NCBI RefSeq assembly: GCF_026212465.1
Contig: NC_080047.1
Location: 35,964,988 to 36,028,987 of the forward strand
Origin: Amaranthus tricolor
Lineage: Eukaryota; Streptophyta; Magnoliopsida; Caryophyllales; Amaranthaceae
Direction: 5' to 3'
Length of the DNA: 64,000 nucleotides
The notes under the pieces are model-generated. The model ran no database searches and was not told where the DNA came from. It saw only the letters and a program-made list of their open reading frames with translations. Positions 1 to 12,385 of this stretch are shown here, in pieces (position 1 is the first letter of the stretch; each line of letters begins with the position of its first letter). Position numbers and translations under genes: made by a program.

Positions 1-217
1 ATGGCAAGTTATAAATATGTTAATATCTCCTGCTCATATCAAGTAATCTAAGGTGGCAATGAAACACACTACAATGTACACATTTCATCAAGCAAATAAC
101 AATCATCATTGAGAAAGCACATTAGTATGGGACACACTACATAGCATAGCCAACAGGACAACATTTTCGATAAGCATAAACATCATCAAAAATAATTAAA
201 TATAAAAGTTAGAATGC

Positions 218-475
218 TCATGAGTTAAGACCACAGATTGTCGTCTTGCGGGGCCGCTTTGGCTTAGGTTCCACCTTGTCAAGTAATGCATAATCCTCCT
301 CATTTGGTAAACCGTAGTACCAAGGTGGGGGTTCTTGATCAGGATCATCAATAGAATTTAACTCCCAACAATTCAAATAATAATGATCATATCACGAACC
401 AAAGGTATTATCATATTTCATACATTCTCTTTGGACATCAGTTAATGAGTCGAACGATTTTTCCTTTGTTTCCAT
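218..475 (-). pseudogene. Small unidentified ORF with an in-frame TGA
   Basis: Read on the minus strand from the ATG at 475, a frame of 86 codons runs to a TGA at 218, but codon 28 (394-392) is also TGA, so only 27 residues are translated without readthrough. The part after the stop is not random: it is acidic and proline-rich (DPDQEPPPWYYGLPNEEDY) and ends in a basic stretch (KPKRPRKTT). TGA follows from CGA by a common C-to-T change, so this may be a recently disabled gene or a disabled allele. A possible splice acceptor lies just upstream near 496, and a promoter and leader exon lie at 1.68-1.94 kb, so this would be the second exon of a gene with a non-coding first exon. I do not recognise the protein family. 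A sequencing error at 392-394 would make it intact. Confidence 0.4.
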
Positions 476-867
476 CTCCAAAGGCAACGATGCAACGTAT
501 TCTTATGTAGCAACAAAAACAGAACAGAGAAAGTACACATAATAAAATCTTATCAATATTAATAGACATAATAAAAAAAACTTATCAAAACTCAACCATG
601 TATATTAGTTTAAGATAATAAAATTTTTTTCAAAAGGATTGGAAAAATTTGATCAATATTAGTTTACATAAAAAAAAATCAGAATGTGATTAACAGACAT
701 AGGAAAAACTACAGCAAAACAAGTGAAACTCAATAAACTGATCAATATTAGTAACTAATTAATAATCAGAATTTCAAGATTATCACAAAAAAAAAAACTA
801 ATCATTATTCAAATAGACCTAATAAAAACCGATCAACATAAAAACAACATGCAAGATTATCATTAAT

Positions 868-1492
868 TAAAACAGAACAGGTAAAGGGCTAAAATCAGAT
901 CTTAATTTTCGGATTAAAAACCAAATAAACAGTTAATCAAAAAAAAAAATCATAATCATAATCAAATCAAAATAAACATGAAGTAAGACTACAAATGAGC
1001 AGATCAAAATCAAAATAATCATCAACATACAAAGAACAAGCAAGAATATCAAAAAAGAAAACAGATCAGGTAAAGTACTAAAATCAGATCATGATTTTCG
1101 GATTAAAAACAAATAAAAGAGATGATCAAAATACATAAGATAAATCAAAATCATAATCAGATCAACATAAAGATGAGATAAATGAACAAAAAAACAACAT
1201 GCAAGATTATCATAAATGAAAACAACATGCAAAATTATCATAAATGAAAACAGATCTGGTAAAGGAATAAAAAAAGATCATGATTTTCGGATTAAAAACA
1301 ACTCAAAAACATAATAAAAAAATAACATAATCAAAATCATAATCATATTAAAATAAACATGAAATAAAACAAAAACAGAGCAGATCGAAGCTAAAAAAAA
1401 TCAACATAAAAACAACATGCAAGAGTATCATTAATGAAAACAGATCTGGTCAAGTACTAAAACCAGATCATGATTTTCGGAATTTAATACAA
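868..1492. repeat. About 190-bp tandem repeat, roughly four diverged units
   Basis: The phrase containing GATTTTCGGATTAAAAAC, preceded by a variant of AACAGATCAGGTAAAG, recurs near 905, 1095, 1283 and 1475, a spacing of about 190 bp. The filler between is A-rich. The array lies inside the presumed leader intron of the small gene (about 497-1678). Confidence 0.7.
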
Positions 1493-1678
1493 ATCAAAAA
1501 CATAATCATAATAAATAACATAATCAAAATAGTAGTCTGATAAAAGAAAAACAGATCAAAATCGTAATCTAATAAAGCAAAATAACATAATAAAACAAAA
1601 TACCATACCAAATGATGATTAAAGCGAAATAGATCATTGTTAAACCGAAATAGATCAAAGCAAAGAATATAAAGAATA

Positions 1679-1905
1679 TACCAGAAGAACAGGAGAAATT
1701 TCGAAAAACCCAGATCTAAAGCTTAACCAAATACAAAACCAAAGATCAAAATCAAAACCTGATCTAATCCTTCTTTTCGTCAAATATTGTCAAAGAAAAC
1801 CAAAGAAGTGAAATCAGAAACAAAGCCAAAGAAAGTTCTCTGAGATCGGTTAGAGAAAGAGAGAATGAGAGAGAGAGAGGGGGGGAGAAGAAAGGACGAG
1901 AAATG
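1679..1905 (-). other. Putative 5' leader exon of the small gene
   Basis: On the minus strand this stretch begins with a C/CT-rich run (the GA-rich tract at 1855-1890 on the plus strand), typical of plant 5' leaders. It contains no ATG and ends at a plausible donor (CTTCTG then GTATATTC) near 1679. It would be spliced to the exon at about 490. This is inferred from composition and signals only. Confidence 0.4.
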
Positions 1906-1935
1906 TGATTAGGGTTAGGAGTGGGTGGGGATTAG

Positions 1936-1943
1936 TTTATATA
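1936..1943 (-). promoter_or_regulatory. TATA box of the small gene
   Basis: TATATAAA on the minus strand, about 30 bases upstream of the pyrimidine-rich leader. Spacing and context fit a plant core promoter. Confidence 0.45.
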
Positions 1944-2364
1944 GTAGCAGTAATTAATTAGGGTAAATTAATCAACAGTTAGATTAAGGCCAAATAAAAT
2001 CCAACGGTGGATATCAATCCCACCATTAATATGAGGAAGTTGGGAAGGTTGGTTTAAATGAGAGAAATAATTAATTGGAATAGTGTATTTAAATGAGGGA
2101 AATAATTAATTGGAATGGTGGGTCTAATGGGAGATTAGGTTAGTTTTTAATCGGAATAATAAATATGGAGGGAATATTAATTTTAGTTGGGAATAGATAA
2201 AGATTAAATATGGTAGGTATAAAAGTTAAAGAAATATAGAGTAGGATAAAAATAGGGGTAGGTAAAACTTTAAATGATTGTTTTATTACTAAAAACGGAA
2301 ATGTAGCAACTAATATGAAATTACCAAAAATAGAAAATGTAGCGGGTATTATGGAACGCAGGAA

Positions 2365-3032
<668 letters not shown>

Positions 3033-3481
3033 TGTAGAGAATTTCGGGGTATATTTATGTGGAAGGGATAACAAAATAATAATGTGGACAATAAAACTTA
3101 GAGTGATATTGAACAACTAATCCTTAAAGTAATAATAATATTAACACTAGAAACATATAAGATTACAATATATACTACTACTATATAGTAGTAGCTCACT
3201 CTTACTTTTACAATAACTCACTCTAAAATATTGCTCTTACTTTAACACTCAAGGATGTTGTAGTGGGATGATGAAAATACAAGTGTTGAGCACCCTATTT
3301 ATACTACTAATTGCTCCAAAATTCAAGAAAGGTTGGTAAGTAATTAAAACTTTTACACTAAGCTTAATAGGGAGGAGGTGATAGGAGTAGAATTTTACCA
3401 CTCTTAGTTGTAAATTTTGACTAATTTGTGCATTGATAAAAGAGAATGGTTGGTGACTTTGTTTAACACTCACCCTCAACA
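3033..3481 (-). repeat. 3' LTR of the Copia element
   Basis: 449 bp, beginning TGTAGAG and ending in CA on the plus strand, matched over its length by 7821-8229. It holds an extra copy of a CTCACTCTTACTTTTAC segment absent from the other LTR. Confidence 0.85.
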
Positions 3482-3505
3482 ACCACTCTCCCTCAGAGTA
3501 AGCCT
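3482..3505 (-). other. Polypurine tract of the Copia element
   Basis: On the minus strand the bases next to the 3' LTR read GAGGGAGAGTGG, a purine run at the position expected for plus-strand priming. Confidence 0.55.
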
Positions 3506-6500
3506 TGAGGTCATACCAAGTTGTTTACGAAACCTCTCAAACTTCGGTCCTCCTAGACCCTGTGTGAAAATGTATGCAACTTGGTTATCTGTCTTCACTT
3601 GCTCAAGTTGGATTTCACCTCGTAGAACCTTTTCTCGAACGAAGTGATAATGTACCTCCACATGCTTAGTCCTAGCATGAAAAACTGAATTTTTAGCTAG
3701 TCGTATAGCTGATTGATTATTGCAACTTAACTTGACACCATAGTCAACAAGCTGATGCAAATCCTTCGGTAGCTGGGTGAGCCATACACATTCTTGTGTT
3801 GCCATCACTGATGCTCGGTACTCTGCTTCCGTACTTGATAATGACACTGTTAGTTGTCTCTTACTACACCATGAAACTGCTCAAAACCTAGGTTGAACAC
3901 ATAACCAGTAGTTGATCGACATCACAATATCCAACAACTTTAAATTTTCTATCATTACGGTAAAGGATACCATAATCAATACTTCCTTTGACATACCTCA
4001 ATATTCGCTTTATAGCTTCCAGTTGAGGTTTCTTCGGTTTCTGCATGAACCGACTAATCACATTAACTGCATAGGTAATATCTGGTCAGGTTAGCGTGAG
4101 ATAAATTAGACTTCCTACCAATTATCTATACATTGTCACGTTTTCTAACTCCTTGCCTATTGTCGAACATAGTTTTGCATTAACCTCCATTGAAGTTGAG
4201 ATAGGCTTGCAGTCAAGCATTCCATATTTATCCAAAAGATCTTGGGCATATTTTTGTTGGCAGAGAAATATCCAATCATTGGTTGCTTTAATTCTCTAAA
4301 CTCTTTCATCTGAAATCGAACTGAGAGATTTGCTTTTGTCTGTTGGATCTCCCATTCATCATCTCCAGTAATGATGAGATCATCAATATAAACAAGAACT
4401 ATCGCCAACTTTCCATCTCGAGCTTTTACAAACAAATTTAAATCAACTGGTGCAACTGAGCAACCACTTTATAGCAAGAATTCCGCTATTTTACCATACC
4501 ATGGTCGTGGTGCTTTCTTCAATTCGTAAAGCGCCTTCTTCAGCTTGCACACATAGTTTGGATGAGATTGACTCTCAAATCCTTTAGGTTGATCCATATA
4601 GATATCTCTATCCACTTCACCATGTAAGAATGCGTTCTTAACATCTATTTGCCAAAGCTTCCTAGAGTGACTAGCCGCAAGTGCTAGTAAAACACGCACT
4701 GTAGTAATCTTTACCACTGGACTAAATGTTTCATCATAGTCCAACCCATATTGCTAAGAAAATCCTCCAGCTACCAGTCGTTCCTTGTACCTTTCAATGG
4801 AGCCATCGAGTTTCGTCTTCACCTTGTACACCCATTTACAGAAAATAGGATGAACTTCCTTGGGTGTTGGTACTAACTCCCAAGTTTAATTCTGATGTAG
4901 AGCTTGAATTTCCTCCTCCATGGCTTTGCTCTAATCTTTGCTTTGAGCTGCTTCATCATAGCTAGTTGGCTCTTTGACATCCTCAACCATTGCAGAGTTA
5001 GCATTTTTCGGATTAGGCGTTCGAGGTCTGATCGATCTACGCATGACTAGACTAGGTTCCTCTTCTTCAAGATCTTCTATCTGACTTGGCCTTTCTTCTT
5101 CAGGACTTCTATGATGTGCTCCTATCTTCCATGGTCTTTTCTCTTTTGCTTTTTGTGAAGTTTGTGAACTTTCATGTTCTAGATCACCATCTTGAGTAGA
5201 CTGATCCTCTATTTTCTGTAGAAGCTTTTCCTCGATCTCCTTTGAGTCTGACAATAATATAGCTTGTGGCGACCACCAAGACGATGCTTCATCAAACACC
5301 ACATTTCTTGATACATGACACATATTTGTAGTTGGATCACAACATTTCCAACCTTTCCTTTGATCATCATATCCCACAAAGATACATCTGATCACCTTCT
5401 TGTCAAATTTGTTGTGTAGGTGCTCGGGAACGAACACATAGCATACACATACTTCATCTTCCACAACTTCTCGTACGGTGAGATAAACTCTAGCCTCGCC
5501 TGTGGTAGCCTATTTGTCACATGTGTTGCTGTTTTCATACATTTTACCAAAAAACTTGGTGGCACGTTTTTTGCCTGTAGCATGCTTCTACATGTCTCTG
5601 CTAGGTGTCGATTCTTTCTCTCTGCTACTCCATTTTGTTGTGGAGTGTTTGGACAATGATCTGGCGTCGTATTTTGCAATCTTGCAAATACTGAGAGAAT
5701 TCGGCTGATGTATATTCTCCCTCATTGTCTGTTTTTAGGCTTTGCACTTTTCTACCAACTTCTTTTTCCACTACTTCCTTAAACTGCTGGAACTTGTTGA
5801 ATGCTTTTGATTTCTCCTTCATGAAATTTACCCAGACATATCTAGAATAATCATCTATGAAGGTGATCATATATCGTAGGCCACTTACTGAATGTTGCTT
5901 GACCGGCCCAAATACGTCTAAGTGAACAAGTTCTAGAGGTGCCTGAGACTTAAACTTTGAGTCTTCATATAGCAACTGGTGTGCTTTACCGAATTGACAT
6001 CTGGCACAAATTATATCTTCCTTGACATCCAATTCAAGAAGACCCTTAAGCATCAATTTCTTCATCATCACTTTTAGCTTGATATAGCTCACGTGACCCA
6101 AGCATGCATGCCACAAGTCAGTTGTCTCATTCTTCCTTGTCTTGTCTACATATGCTGTTTGAGCAGACATTACATAGACAGATTCCAAATGTTGTCCCTC
6201 TAATATCGGTGTTGAATTATCCTCCAAATTTCGGTACACCTTTACATCTCGAGGTCCAAAGAGCACATAGTTTCCTGAGGTAGTCAGTTGTGATGTTGGC
6301 AATAATTCTTTGTCATACCTGGAATATGGTAGACATTATCCTGCTGAACTTGCTTGTTGCTAAATCGCGGAGTTACAACCCCTTTGCCAATATGAGTAAT
6401 TAGCAACTTTGAGTTGTTTGTTGTAATAACAACTCGACCATGCTTATACTCGGACATGCTCACAAAGTTTTCTTTATCTCCAGTCATGTGATTCCAACAA

Positions 6501-7640
6501 CCAGAGTCGATGATCCAATTATCCTGGTAATTGATCATCTTATCATTTGTTGTGGCAAATGCAATTTCCTTTGGCTCGGTGTTGCAGGTTGATACAACCA
6601 TCATGTCGAAAGACTGTTCTTCCACATTTAGTTCACATTTTGAACTAGACTCTTCAACGGTATAGAAAGCTTGAAAATTCCATTCTTTTTCGCTTCGTCT
6701 TTCTGGCTCTACCGAAGTTGCAACATTCCCTTCTACTGACTTAGACCAACATTCTCGAGCATAATGTCCCCTTTTACTACGCTTGTAGCACACAACCTTT
6801 CGTCGTGTTCGGTTCTTATCTTTATTCTTATTTTCTTGTCAATCTCGAGCTCCTATTGATGGAAGCCTCCTTTTCCTCGTCCTTTTTGAAATAGATTACT
6901 CGACTGACCACGCTTATACTCGGACATGCTCATAAACTTGCCTGGTAATGGATTACTCGACTAACTAATATTCCCCCCACTCTTATTTGGATTTTTTTTT
7001 CCAAATAGAGCAGTCTCTTCATCTTTAATAGAAACTCCAGACATTTAATTATCTAGAACTTCCTGATTAGCTAACACATTTTCAAACTCGATTAGAGTTG
7101 GTTGTGTCGTCCAACCTTGGATGACCGTGACAAGACCATTAAGACTCGGATTCAAGCCGCGCACAATGATTCTACGTATCCTAGTCTCCGTGTTCGGATT
7201 CTTCGGATCCAACTTTGTGATTTGTTCACGCAAAGTCTTGACTTTAGTGAAATATTGGTTCACCGTCAATTTATTTTATTGAATCGACATTAACTCGTTC
7301 TCTAGCATCTGGAATTGAGCATCGTTCTTCTTTGAGAACAACAGTGACAATGTGTCCCACGCCTCCTTGGGTGTCTTCGCATCCTTGATGCGGTGCAACA
7401 AATCGTCTTCAACAGTTGCTGCCAACACGTACATCGCCTTTCCGGCTTTAATCTTCCACTTCTTTGACTCTTCTACATCAGTTGGTACTGTGGTATCACC
7501 ACCACCGACTACCCCAAAGATCTTGACCCAACAAATAAAATTGCATAAGTATGGTACATGTAGTGTAATTATTATTGTTGAGTTTCTCAACATTACCAGA
7601 TGTACTTGCAATATCCGTCATTTGTGACTTAGTTACGCCT
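3490..7640 (-). pseudogene. Copia gag-pol polyprotein, multiply broken
   Basis: Fragments in several frames on the minus strand give a complete but broken polyprotein. Gag lies at about 7611-7045. The zinc knuckle near 6790 reads CYKRSKRGHYAREC, with its second Cys changed to Arg (TGT to CGT). Protease has the active-site motif IIDSGC near 6508. The integrase region follows at about 6300-5400, with LWHACLGH (a His of the N-terminal zinc site), a core with HLDVFGP and LKTDNEGEY, and [13 protein letters not shown]. Reverse transcriptase follows at about 4744-4157 (WQIDVKNAFLHGE and the catalytic [10 protein letters not shown]). RNase H is at 3847-3476 (SSTEAEY; HVEVHYHFVRE). At least six frame breaks or stops separate these pieces, so no functional product is expected. 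Confidence 0.93.
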
Positions 7641-7805
7641 CTCACGTAATAAGTAAGTTTGGTCTCTCACCAAAAACTTCAAAATCACAGATTGCACACA
7701 GATGGAATTTCAATGTAATCACTCGGGTAGCCAAAACTATTTTGACTAACTTTTACCAGTCCCTGACTGATAATTTACCAAAGTGAGTCTCACAATAGAC
7801 CATTT

Positions 7806-7818
7806 GGCTCTGATACCA
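7806..7818 (-). other. Primer-binding site (initiator Met tRNA)
   Basis: On the minus strand TGGTATCAGAGCC follows the 5' LTR after two bases. This is the standard Copia primer site complementary to the 3' end of initiator Met tRNA. Confidence 0.9.
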
Positions 7819-7820
7819 AT

Positions 7821-8229
7821 TGTAGAGAATTCCGAGGTATATTTATATGGAAAGGATAGCAAAATAATAATGTGGACAATAAAATTTAGAGTGGTATTGA
7901 ACAACTAATGGTTAAAGTAATAATAATAGCACTAGAAACATATAAGATTACAATATATACTACTACTATATTTTAATAACTCACTCTAAAATATTGCTCT
8001 TACTTTTGCTTTACCACTCAAATATGTTATGGTGGGATAATGAAAATGCAAGTGTTGAGCACTCTATTTATACTACTAGAAATGCTCTAAAATTCAACAA
8101 AGATTGGCAAGTAATTAAAACTTTTACACTTAGCTTAATAGGGAAAGGGTGATACGAGTAGAATTTTACTGTAAATTTTTAAGTAATTTATGCATTGATA
8201 AAAAAGAAATAGTTGGTGACTTTGTTTAA
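7821..8229 (-). repeat. 5' LTR of the Copia element, end lost
   Basis: Aligns with 3033-3481 but stops after TTTGTTTAA near 8229, lacking the last stretch that ends CAACA in the other LTR. Confidence 0.85.
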
Positions 8230-8433
8230 TAGTAATAAGCGAAAGAAAATGAGAAAGTGAAAAACAGATTTTCTAAAATTGATTTGAGGAGAGAGAAAAT
8301 TTTGGTTAGCAAATCTGTATGTTGATAAATTAGGTTCGTTGGATATAATTATTCTAATTCAGCGGCTGATATTAAACAATTTTCATTTTCACCAAAAATA
8401 TAGTTTTCCATAGAACCTACCCCTCACACAAAC

Positions 8434-8560
<127 letters not shown>

Positions 8561-8561
8561 A

Positions 8562-8811
8562 AGTTCCAGTGAGAACCAAGCTTATATAAGAACCATGAGA
8601 ACCAAAAAATGTGTTACCTTTTTACAAAAAAGGTGTTACTTTTGCACAAAAAAGTGTTACTTTTGTTTTTAAAAAAATCTGGTACTTTTTACTAAAAAAA
8701 GTGTTACTTTCAGAAAAAAATATAAATGCAAAGTAACATGTTTTTCTGGAAAAGTACCACCTTTTTATTGTTCTCACGGTTTTCATATAAGGATGGTTCT
8801 CACTTAAATTT
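8562..8811. mobile_element. MITE-like TIR element, copy 1 (GTGTTAC-rich)
   Basis: Begins AGTTCCAGTGAGAACC and ends with the inverse GGTTCTCACTT. A second inverted pair (AGAACCATGAGAACC against TTCTCACGGTTTTCATAT) lies just inside. The interior consists of short runs of the motif GTGTTACTTTT separated by A or T tracts, switching to the complementary AAAGTAACA in the second half, so the whole is a large foldback. No coding capacity. AT microsatellites flank both sides, so a target duplication cannot be recognised. Confidence 0.7.
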
Positions 8812-8818
8812 CTTCCCA

Positions 8819-8841
8819 TATATATATATATATATATATAT
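8819..8841. repeat. Short (AT)n tract between two elements
   Basis: About 22 bp of AT dinucleotide separating the two GTGTTAC-rich elements. Confidence 0.85.
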
Positions 8842-8846
8842 GAAAA

Positions 8847-9276
8847 AGTTCCAGTGAGAACCATCCTTATCTGAGAATCAATTTATATGACAAAAATGTG
8901 TTACTTTTCCATTACAAAGGTGTTACTCTTAGGCAAAAATATGTTTTATTTTTGTTAAAAAAAGATGATACTTTTCGAGAAAAAAATGTTACTTTCAAAA
9001 AAATTTTTGAACAAAATTTACAAAAAGGTGTTACTTTTTACATAAAAAGTGTTACTTTTCGGAAAAAAAACGTGTTACTTTGTCGTATTTGATTTTTGAA
9101 AATTTTTCTAACAGTAACACTTTTTTTTGCTAAAAAGTAACATCTGGTTTTTTTTTTAAAAAAAAAAACATTTTTTTGCCCAAAAGTAACACATTTTCTG
9201 TAAAAAAGTAACAGTTTTTTTTATCATGTAGATTGGTTCTCACGGTTCTAATATAAGCTTGGTTCTCACTGGAACT
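8847..9276. mobile_element. MITE-like TIR element, copy 2 (GTGTTAC-rich)
   Basis: Same family as the copy at 8562. Its left end AGTTCCAGTGAGAACC is matched by the inverse GGTTCTCACTGGAACT at 9261-9276. The interior again carries many GTGTTACTTTT units in the first half and the complement in the second half. About 430 bp, longer than copy 1 because it contains more motif units. Confidence 0.75.
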
Positions 9277-9277
9277 T

Positions 9278-9580
<303 letters not shown>

Positions 9581-9584
<4 letters not shown>

Positions 9585-12385
9585 TCGCCCTAATAGACCC
9601 ATTTGCCAATATAATAATTCTATCATTAATATTTCTAATTGTACATAATTAAAAATTGTAAAAAATTGATATTAATAACAGTTGTATTGAAATAAATTAA
9701 ACAAGATCTCACTTGACTATATTATACTATAATTTAAAAATAAAATATAAGTTAAGAGTGATTGATGAACCATGTTAAAAGTCAAACTAATAACTTTAAT
9801 AGATCAGAGTATTATTTATAATTTTTTATAATACATACTTAAAAATATTTAGACTTAAAAATAAATGTGAAAGTGTAAAAAGTGAATAGGACAAAAAAGA
9901 AGATAAAAGGGAGAGTAATACTTTATCTACTTAAATCATACACTTTAAAATCATCCAAGTACAAAATCAATAAATAAAAGGTAAAAAAGCAATGTCGTTG
10001 CATAGGGAAATCCTACAATAGTATGTGAATTGATAAAATCAATGCTTAGAAATTCTAACAGATCTTGTTTTAAATTCTGTTTCGTAACTTGTATGTTAAA
10101 ATAATTATTTTGATAATAAAAATAATGTTAATTTTGCTATTGAAGTGAAGTGATGATACACAACTCTCTAAGTACTTTACTGTTTTAGCCTAATATATTA
10201 ATTTCATGTCACTTGTCAAGGTAATTGTATCCAGCTTTAACTATATTTTTATACGCTACGTATAATGTTTTTATTTCAACTTATTAACAGTAAGCTAGAG
10301 AACCTCTATATATATAAGTGGTAAGTGGTCAAAAAATTTATTCAACTTTCACCATTGTTAAATTAAGCCTCTGCCATAAGAGCCAAAAAAACAGATTTCA
10401 AATAGTAGACAATTCCATAATTCTTTAATTCCAATGTTAATTTCTGAGTTTTTTTTTCCCTAAATTCTCAGATGAGTAGTGGAAACTTTTACAATGGCTT
10501 ATGATGTATCCCTTTATTTTCAAATTGTGTACCTTTAAATAATGATTAGAACAAGGAATCATAAAATTAATGAGTTGTCTTCAACAAAAAAGAAATGAAA
10601 AGTCATCAAACGTGATCTTTTTTACACTAGAACGTTCATTTCAAAGTTGGTAATAAGAGAAATTATTTCATAAATTAGGAAACCTTTGAATCGACATGTT
10701 TACTCCCACAAAGATAAAAAAAAAAAAAAAAAAAAAAAAAAGAAAAAAAGAGCCAAATAGTATCTATAACAGCACATACAAATAACTAATTCTTGCTTGA
10801 TTGTAAATTAGAAGGTTTATAATTATTATATAAGCATCAAAGTTACATGGAGAATACATATCTAGGCGACTGTCAATTATAGGGCAATATGTTTTCTTTT
10901 ATTAAGGATGTCTCCCCAAAATCATTTCTTTTCAATTCAGTTCAGTCAACGACTAATTTAAGATTTAAATTTTAACAACTCTTGGCTCCAGCATAGTTAT
11001 AAAGCATCTATGAATAGGGAATTTAACATACACATCACGCATTTACACACAAAAATTATAACTCAACAACCAGAAATAGGTCTCCATGTTCACTTCCAAA
11101 TCTATCCTGGGAGTAAGAAATACAACTCCGAGGAAAACAAAAACTTTGGGTAGCTTGTTTTGAATAAACTACCAGTTGTAAACAAGTATCCAGATGACTG
11201 TCGAATGACTATAGAACATGAAACAATGTTTTTAACATTCTCAATCCTTAATACTTCCCCCAAACCCCGTAATAAAAATAAACCCTCAACCCCACAAAGA
11301 ATCCACTAGTAAGACATAAAACCCAACAAAAGGTTATAAATACGCAGGACATCATACTAGAACACTATTAATTACCAAGATGGTCTCTATTTGACCACTC
11401 ATCAATGACAGACCGACTGACAGCACCTCTTGGGCTACACACAAACCAACCCATACTGACCCCTGCATGATGTCATATGACCAAACCCAGCCCGAGCACA
11501 ACTGAACCATGAAAGCCCACCTGATATTAAGCTGAAGTAATCCTTAACTGTTTGACTTCGATCCAACTGCAACTTCATGCATTCATCCGTCCAATTCCTG
11601 TGTTTCAATAAACAATTAGTCTCATGATAAAAGGCGAGCCCATCAAGTAATGGAATTCGGAAGCTAGAACTTCATCGTAGAAAATTCACAAAATGCCACT
11701 AAAAAGAGGCCTATGCAATGATTTTAGATTCAAGGACCTTTAACAATCAAGTGACTCAACCTTGGAAGGAAGTGCATACCAATTACTTGAATTCTTACAA
11801 AGAACCTCAGAGATATAAGACACGCAAGAAAAGAAATACGAAATCTCTATCAATATGGTAGTGTAAACTTTTGAACGCAAAGAAATATTGTGCTTGATGC
11901 TCTATCAAACAGAGATTAGCAGAACAAAGTTTTAACACCTACAGAGCTAGGGACATCTGGCCCATGTAAGATGGAGTTAGGACTCTTCATTTCAAATCAA
12001 CACCCATAATTGAACCAAGATATTACAGGTTTATAAGTAATCACATTATGGGCTACATATGTGCTCTTTGTATCTCCCCAAAAGCACTCAAATCTTTAAA
12101 TGAAAAATGAGCTAATAAGAAAGTAGGAAGTATTATTTTGGACCAAGTCAAACAAGACAGTATGACATTTATCCATACGGTCAAGTAGGTATGGTTCTTC
12201 AAGGTGACATTAATCTACATACCAAGCTCTACATGAGAACACTACCATGTTCAACAGTTGCACAAAGAAAGGAATGTAACTGGTGTATCAAATAATAAGT
12301 CCAATCAGTGCCCCGGGTTCTTTTTTGGTTTTTTTGTGTGTGTGTGGAGGGGGGCTGAGGTAACAAACAATACTTTTCTAGGGTC
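9581..12385. other. Intergenic region and 3' flank of importin alpha
   Basis: AT-rich. Contains an A tract at 10716-10749 and no coding region I can support. The right part, from about 11550, may hold 3' untranslated sequence of the importin-alpha gene. A pyrimidine-rich stretch ending in CAG on the minus strand near 11600 could be a terminal splice acceptor. Confidence 0.45.

Larger units (their letters stand above)
3033..8229 (-). mobile_element. Ty1/Copia LTR retrotransposon, decayed
   Basis: Two direct repeats (3033-3481 and 7821 to about 8229) flank a minus-strand gag-pol relic, so the 5' LTR is on the right. A primer-binding site complementary to the initiator Met tRNA lies just inside the right LTR, and a purine-rich tract lies next to the left LTR. 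Domain order (gag, zinc knuckle, protease, integrase, reverse transcriptase, RNase H) is the Copia order, with integrase before RT. The LTRs differ by many substitutions and a 20-odd-base indel, and the outer end of the right LTR is lost, so the insertion is old. I could not find a 5-bp target duplication. Confidence 0.93.
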
